The notes under the pieces were generated by a model. It was not told the origin of the DNA. It saw nothing but the letters and a program-made list of their open reading frames with translations, and searched no databases. The translations under genes and the position numbers were made by a program. Shown piece by piece: positions 5,777 to 8,966 of a stretch of DNA of 8,966 bases. Within the stretch, counting starts at the first letter, position 1. The number at the start of each line of letters is the position of its first letter. Origin of the DNA: Acidobacteriota bacterium (GTDB taxonomy: Bacteria > Acidobacteriota > Blastocatellia > Pyrinomonadales > Pyrinomonadaceae); contig JAFBAJ010000373.1 in assembly GCA_019247865.1 (NCBI GenBank), forward strand, positions 1 through 8,966. Direction: 5' to 3'.

Positions 5777-8630
5777 TAGCAGCATGAGTGAGTTAGAAGA
5801 TCAAGTCATTACCATCGAGCCTCTCCGGCCGAAGAGGCGCAAGCGGCTCTGGCTCATCGCGGCGCTGGTGGCGCTGGTCATCGCGCTCCTGAGTTCGATC
5901 TCGGTATACGTCGAAGCACTCTGGTTCGGCTCGCTTGGGTACAGCTCGGTCTACTGGTACACGCTGCGGCTCAAGCTGTCGCTCTTTCTGGTCTTTGCGC
6001 TGCTGACAATCGTCATGCTGCGCCTCGGCTTGAGCCTGCTCGAACGCGCTTTCGCCTCCACCGCGCTCGAACGCCGGACGGTGATTATCAACAATCAGGC
6101 GGTGACGCTCGACCCGGCGCGCATCCTGCGCCCTTTGGCGTGGATCGTGTCGTGCATCTTCGCCGTCGTGTACGCGCTCGGCATGAGCGAGGAGTGGCAA
6201 GCCTTCGCGCTCTTCTTAAACCAAGCGCCCGCGCCCGACGCCGATCCGATCTTCGGAAAGAGCGTCGGCTTTTATCTCTTCTCGCTGCCGGTCTACGAGA
6301 TGATCGTCTCGTGGCTGACGATGCTGGCCTTCGTCCTGCTCTGCGCGGCGGTAGTCTACGCGCTGCTGTCCGTGCCGCAGAAGAAGGAGCAGAGAATCGT
6401 TGCGACGCAGGCCGCGCGCGGAACCGGATACGCGGCCGTCTCCTTCGCGCTCGCCTTCTTTCTGTTGGTGCTGGCCGCGCAGATTTTCCTCGCACGCTAC
6501 ACATACCTCTGGGACGACCACGAGATTTTTTCCGGCGTCACCTACACGGAGGCCAACTATCTGCTGCCGGGGCTGGTCGTGGTCTGTGCCGCGCTCGTCG
6601 CGTCCGCCGTCATCGTCGTCGTCAATGCGTTGCGGCAGAAACGATTGAAGCTGATCCTGCTCGCGCTCGCACTGCCCGTCGCGGTGTACATCGTCGCGGG
6701 CATCCTGATCCCGGGCTACGTGCAGAGCTTTATCGTCAAACCCAATCAACTGGGGCGCGAGACTCCCTACATCGAACAGAACATCGCGTGGACGCGGCGA
6801 GCCTTTAAGCTCGAAGGCGTCGAATCGCGCGGCTTCGAGGCCGAGCCGGAAACGGCCGCCCTCAGCATGGAGCAGAATCGCGCGACCGTTGACAACATAC
6901 GCCTCTGGGACTGGCGCGCGTTGCAGGCGACGCTCGATCAGATTCAGCAGATACGCACCTACTACGATTTTCCGGATGTAGATGTTGATCGCTATCGTGT
7001 CGGCGGCCAGACGCAGCAGATGATGGTCGCGGCGCGCGAGCTGGACAGGAACGCGCTGCCCGAGCAATCGCGCAACTGGATCAACGAGCGCTTTATCTAC
7101 ACGCACGGTTACGGCGTAACGATGAACAGCTCGAACGGCTTCACGCCGGAAGGCATGCCGCGTTTTATCCTCTCGGACATGCCCGTTCAATCGAGCGCGC
7201 CGGAGATCAAAATCACGCGCCCGGAGATTTATTACGGGCAGAAGACGGACGATTACGTCTACGTCAGGACGCAGCAGAAGGAGTTCGACTATCCGCAGGG
7301 CGAAGCCAACCAGACGACCACTTATCAGGGCACGGGCGGCATCAGCCTGAACGGCAAGCTGCGCCGGTTGCTCATCGCGTGGACGCTCGGCGACATCTCG
7401 AAGCTTCCCTTTTCGGACGACATCACGCCGGAGAGCCGCGTCCTGATGCGCCGCAACATCAACGAGCGTGTGCGCGAGCTGGCTCCCTTTCTGATCTACG
7501 ACCATGATCCGTATCTGGTCGTCTCCGAAGATGGACGCCTCTTCTGGATGATGGACGGCTACACGGAGTCCGAGACCTATCCTTACTCGCGCCATCACAT
7601 CGCGGCGGAGCAGCGGGTCAACTATATCCGCAACAGCGTCAAGGCGACGGTTGACGCCTACAACGGCACGGTCAACTTTTACGTCTTCGACGCGCAGGAC
7701 CCGCTGGTCAACAGCTGGCGCAGGGCCTTTCCCGCGCTCTTTCATGACGCGAGTGAGATGCCGCTCGATCTGCGTGCGCACGTGCGCTATCCGGAAACCT
7801 TTATCCGCACGCAGGGCGAGGTCTATAGCCTCTATCACACGCAGAACGCGAAGGTCTTTTTCCAGCGCGAAGACGTGTGGAGCGTCGCGCGCCAGAGCGC
7901 ACAGGGCAAAGACAAGCAGCAACAGCCTGAGCCGCTGGAGCCGTACTTCGTGCTTATGCAGTTGCCGGGCGAGCAGGCCGCGAGCGAATTTGTGGAGATC
8001 GTGCTCTTCACTCCAGTCAGCCGCAACAACATGATCGGCTGGATGGCCGGACGCAGCGACGGAGAGCATTACGGTTCCCTGCTCGTCTACAATTTCCCGA
8101 CCTCGCGCATCGTGGACGGCCCGCTCCAGATCGCCGCGCGCATAGACCAGAATGCGCAGCTCTCTTCGCAGCTCACGCTCTGGAACCAGCAGGGCTCGAA
8201 AGTCCTGCGCGGCAACCTGCTCGTGATTCCCATCGGGCGCGGGCTGCTCTACGTCGAGCCGATCTATCTACAGGCCGAGAGCAGCCCGATGCCGGAGCTG
8301 CGGATTGTCGTGCTGGCGACGCAGGAGCGTCTGGCCTACGGCGCGAACTTCGCCGAAGCGATGACCAATCTCTTCGGCGAGCCGAAGCCCGCGGATGAGA
8401 AGAAGGCTGAACAGCCTCCCGCTCAGAACGGGGACAAGAAGGAAACTGTGCAGCCACCAACGCCCGCGCTGCCGCAGAGCACGCAGCAGCTCATCGAACG
8501 CGCCAACTCGGAGTTCGCGGACTACGAGCGGCTCTCGCGCGAAGGCAAGTTCGGCGAGGCCGGGCAGCGGCTCGAAGCTCTGAAGAAGACGCTCGCGGAA
8601 TTGGAGAAGGCCGGAGGTAAACAGCAGTAA
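5772..8630 (+). CDS. UPF0182 family (COG1615, PF03699) large membrane protein of unknown function
   Basis: The product has 952 residues and matches the family over its length. A basic cytoplasmic stretch (KRRKR, 21-25) precedes seven hydrophobic segments at about 26-47, 66-88, 119-137, 175-200, 220-241, 264-286 and 292-313. A large soluble part of more than 500 residues follows, probably outside the cytoplasm. Family signatures are EALWFGSLGYSSVYW (48-62), SGVTYTEANYLLPGL (254-268), KPNQLGRETPYIEQNI (323-338), IRLWDWRAL (376-384), YYDFPDVDVDRY (397-408), GYGVTMNSSNGFTPEGMPRF (446-465) and LIYDHDPYLVVSEDGRLFW (574-592). Residues about 870-905 are a charged, Pro- and Gln-rich linker, and 905-948 is a helical, probably coiled-coil tail. 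No biochemical function is established for the family that I know of. ATG 5784 (MSELEDQ) is an equally good start; neither has a ribosome binding site. The cREC gene follows 8 bp after the stop. Confidence 0.92.
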   Translation: MLSSMSELEDQVITIEPLRPKRRKRLWLIAALVALVIALLSSISVYVEALWFGSLGYSSVYWYTLRLKLSLFLVFALLTIVMLRLGLSLLERAFASTALERRTVIINNQAVTLDPARILRPLAWIVSCIFAVVYALGMSEEWQAFALFLNQAPAPDADPIFGKSVGFYLFSLPVYEMIVSWLTMLAFVLLCAAVVYALLSVPQKKEQRIVATQAARGTGYAAVSFALAFFLLVLAAQIFLARYTYLWDDHEIFSGVTYTEANYLLPGLVVVCAALVASAVIVVVNALRQKRLKLILLALALPVAVYIVAGILIPGYVQSFIVKPNQLGRETPYIEQNIAWTRRAFKLEGVESRGFEAEPETAALSMEQNRATVDNIRLWDWRALQATLDQIQQIRTYYDFPDVDVDRYRVGGQTQQMMVAARELDRNALPEQSRNWINERFIYTHGYGVTMNSSNGFTPEGMPRFILSDMPVQSSAPEIKITRPEIYYGQKTDDYVYVRTQQKEFDYPQGEANQTTTYQGTGGISLNGKLRRLLIAWTLGDISKLPFSDDITPESRVLMRRNINERVRELAPFLIYDHDPYLVVSEDGRLFWMMDGYTESETYPYSRHHIAAEQRVNYIRNSVKATVDAYNGTVNFYVFDAQDPLVNSWRRAFPALFHDASEMPLDLRAHVRYPETFIRTQGEVYSLYHTQNAKVFFQREDVWSVARQSAQGKDKQQQPEPLEPYFVLMQLPGEQAASEFVEIVLFTPVSRNNMIGWMAGRSDGEHYGSLLVYNFPTSRIVDGPLQIAARIDQNAQLSSQLTLWNQQGSKVLRGNLLVIPIGRGLLYVEPIYLQAESSPMPELRIVVLATQERLAYGANFAEAMTNLFGEPKPADEKKAEQPPAQNGDKKETVQPPTPALPQSTQQLIERANSEFADYERLSREGKFGEAGQRLEALKKTLAELEKAGGKQQ

Positions 8631-8638
8631 GTCATCTC

Positions 8639-8966
8639 ATGCATGTGCTGATCGTCGAGGATGATGAGGCGCGCTGCGTCTGGTTCAGGCGAAAGTTCGC
8701 GGGCGATGAGCTGGACGTGACGTGCGATGTCGGGCAGGCCTTCAAGTGGCTCGCGGAACGCGAGTACGAGGTCATCCTGCTCGACCATGATCTGACGGAA
8801 GAGCACTACTTGTCGGATGAGCCGGACGACGAGCGCACCGGCTACGCCGTCGCAGCCTGGCTCGCCGGCCATCCGGACCGCCAGCGCGAGGCGATCATCA
8901 TCATTCACTCGCTCAACTACCTCGGCGCGGAACGGATGCTCACAACCCTCCGCGAAGCCGGGCGCG
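8639..8966 (+). CDS. Receiver-like protein of the cyclic-phosphate-processing (cREC) type, C-terminus cut by window edge
   Basis: The frame is open from ATG 8639 to the window edge, giving 109 residues with no stop. It begins like a response-regulator receiver domain: MHVLIVEDDEAR with acidic D8 and D9, then ILLDHDL at 46-52, where D49 is at the usual phospho-acceptor position. It departs from ordinary receivers in having DHD at that site and an insert of acidic residues (58-65, DEPDDERTGYAVAAWL following). IIIIHSLNYLGAERM (86-100) takes the place of the usual Ser/Thr strand. This DHDL plus IIHS-N-x-x-GA-x-x-M pattern is that of the cREC family (PF20274), which has been proposed to process cyclic phosphates, for example in RNA repair; I recall that proposal as a computational prediction. 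No output domain is visible so far. It starts 8 bp after the UPF0182 stop without a clear ribosome binding site. A GGAGG at 8613-8617 is too far away. Translational coupling is likely. Confidence 0.8.
   Translation, partial: MHVLIVEDDEARCVWFRRKFAGDELDVTCDVGQAFKWLAEREYEVILLDHDLTEEHYLSDEPDDERTGYAVAAWLAGHPDRQREAIIIIHSLNYLGAERMLTTLREAGR

Noticed and set aside
6216..8069. Minus-strand open frame of 617 codons
   Set aside because: It is antisense to the UPF0182 gene, which matches its family throughout. The antisense product is rich in Arg, Asp and Val, as expected of a shadow frame in GC-rich DNA.
8639..8966. Considered as an ordinary two-component response regulator
   Set aside because: The DHD motif at the phospho-acceptor strand, the acidic insert and the IIHS-N strand do not fit ordinary receivers, and no histidine kinase is adjacent in the window.

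Overview
This window carries five protein genes on both strands, and the arrangement is ordinary for a GC-rich, Gram-negative-type bacterium. Two elements of one inverted-repeat family sit between genes. Organism (inference, moderate to low certainty): several products look exported or membrane-bound, an UPF0182 membrane protein is present, and the dispersed repeat is built from 'CGCAAAG' units. I associate this combination with Acidobacteriota, perhaps the Blastocatellia. Nothing in the window, such as an rRNA or marker gene, settles the taxonomy.

Layout. (1) Positions 1-1612, minus strand: an exported pectate-lyase-superfamily (right-handed beta-helix) protein whose C-terminus lies outside the window. 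It has a strong Shine-Dalgarno sequence. (2) Positions 1613-1893: a non-coding stretch with a possible promoter for the beta-helix gene and a perfect 32-bp-arm inverted repeat just after the stop of the next gene. (3) Positions 1894-3549, minus: an exported Xaa-Pro aminopeptidase (aminopeptidase P, M24B) with all five metal ligands. (4) Positions 3594-5672, minus: a membrane-anchored protein joining a six-repeat NHL propeller to a divergent LytM/M23-like domain that keeps HxxxD and HxH, followed by a C-terminal beta-rich region. It lies 44 bp upstream of the aminopeptidase gene and may be co-transcribed with it. (5) Positions 5673-5771: a short divergent intergenic region almost filled by a second inverted repeat of the same family. 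(6) Positions 5772-8630, plus: a large UPF0182 (COG1615) protein with seven predicted membrane segments. (7) From 8639 to the window end, plus: a truncated gene for an atypical receiver domain of the cyclic-phosphate-processing (cREC) type, 8 bp after the UPF0182 stop.

The minus-strand genes look like envelope or secreted functions: polysaccharide or surface beta-helix, peptide trimming, and a possible peptidoglycan-type hydrolase fold on a propeller. The plus-strand pair joins a membrane protein of unknown function to a signalling or RNA-repair-type domain. I see no phage, IS element, CRISPR array, tRNA or rRNA. No convincing new multi-gene system is visible. The points most worth checking are the paired inverted repeats, whose arms differ between copies but stay complementary within each copy, the NHL-M23 fusion, and the UPF0182-cREC pairing, which the window edge cuts.
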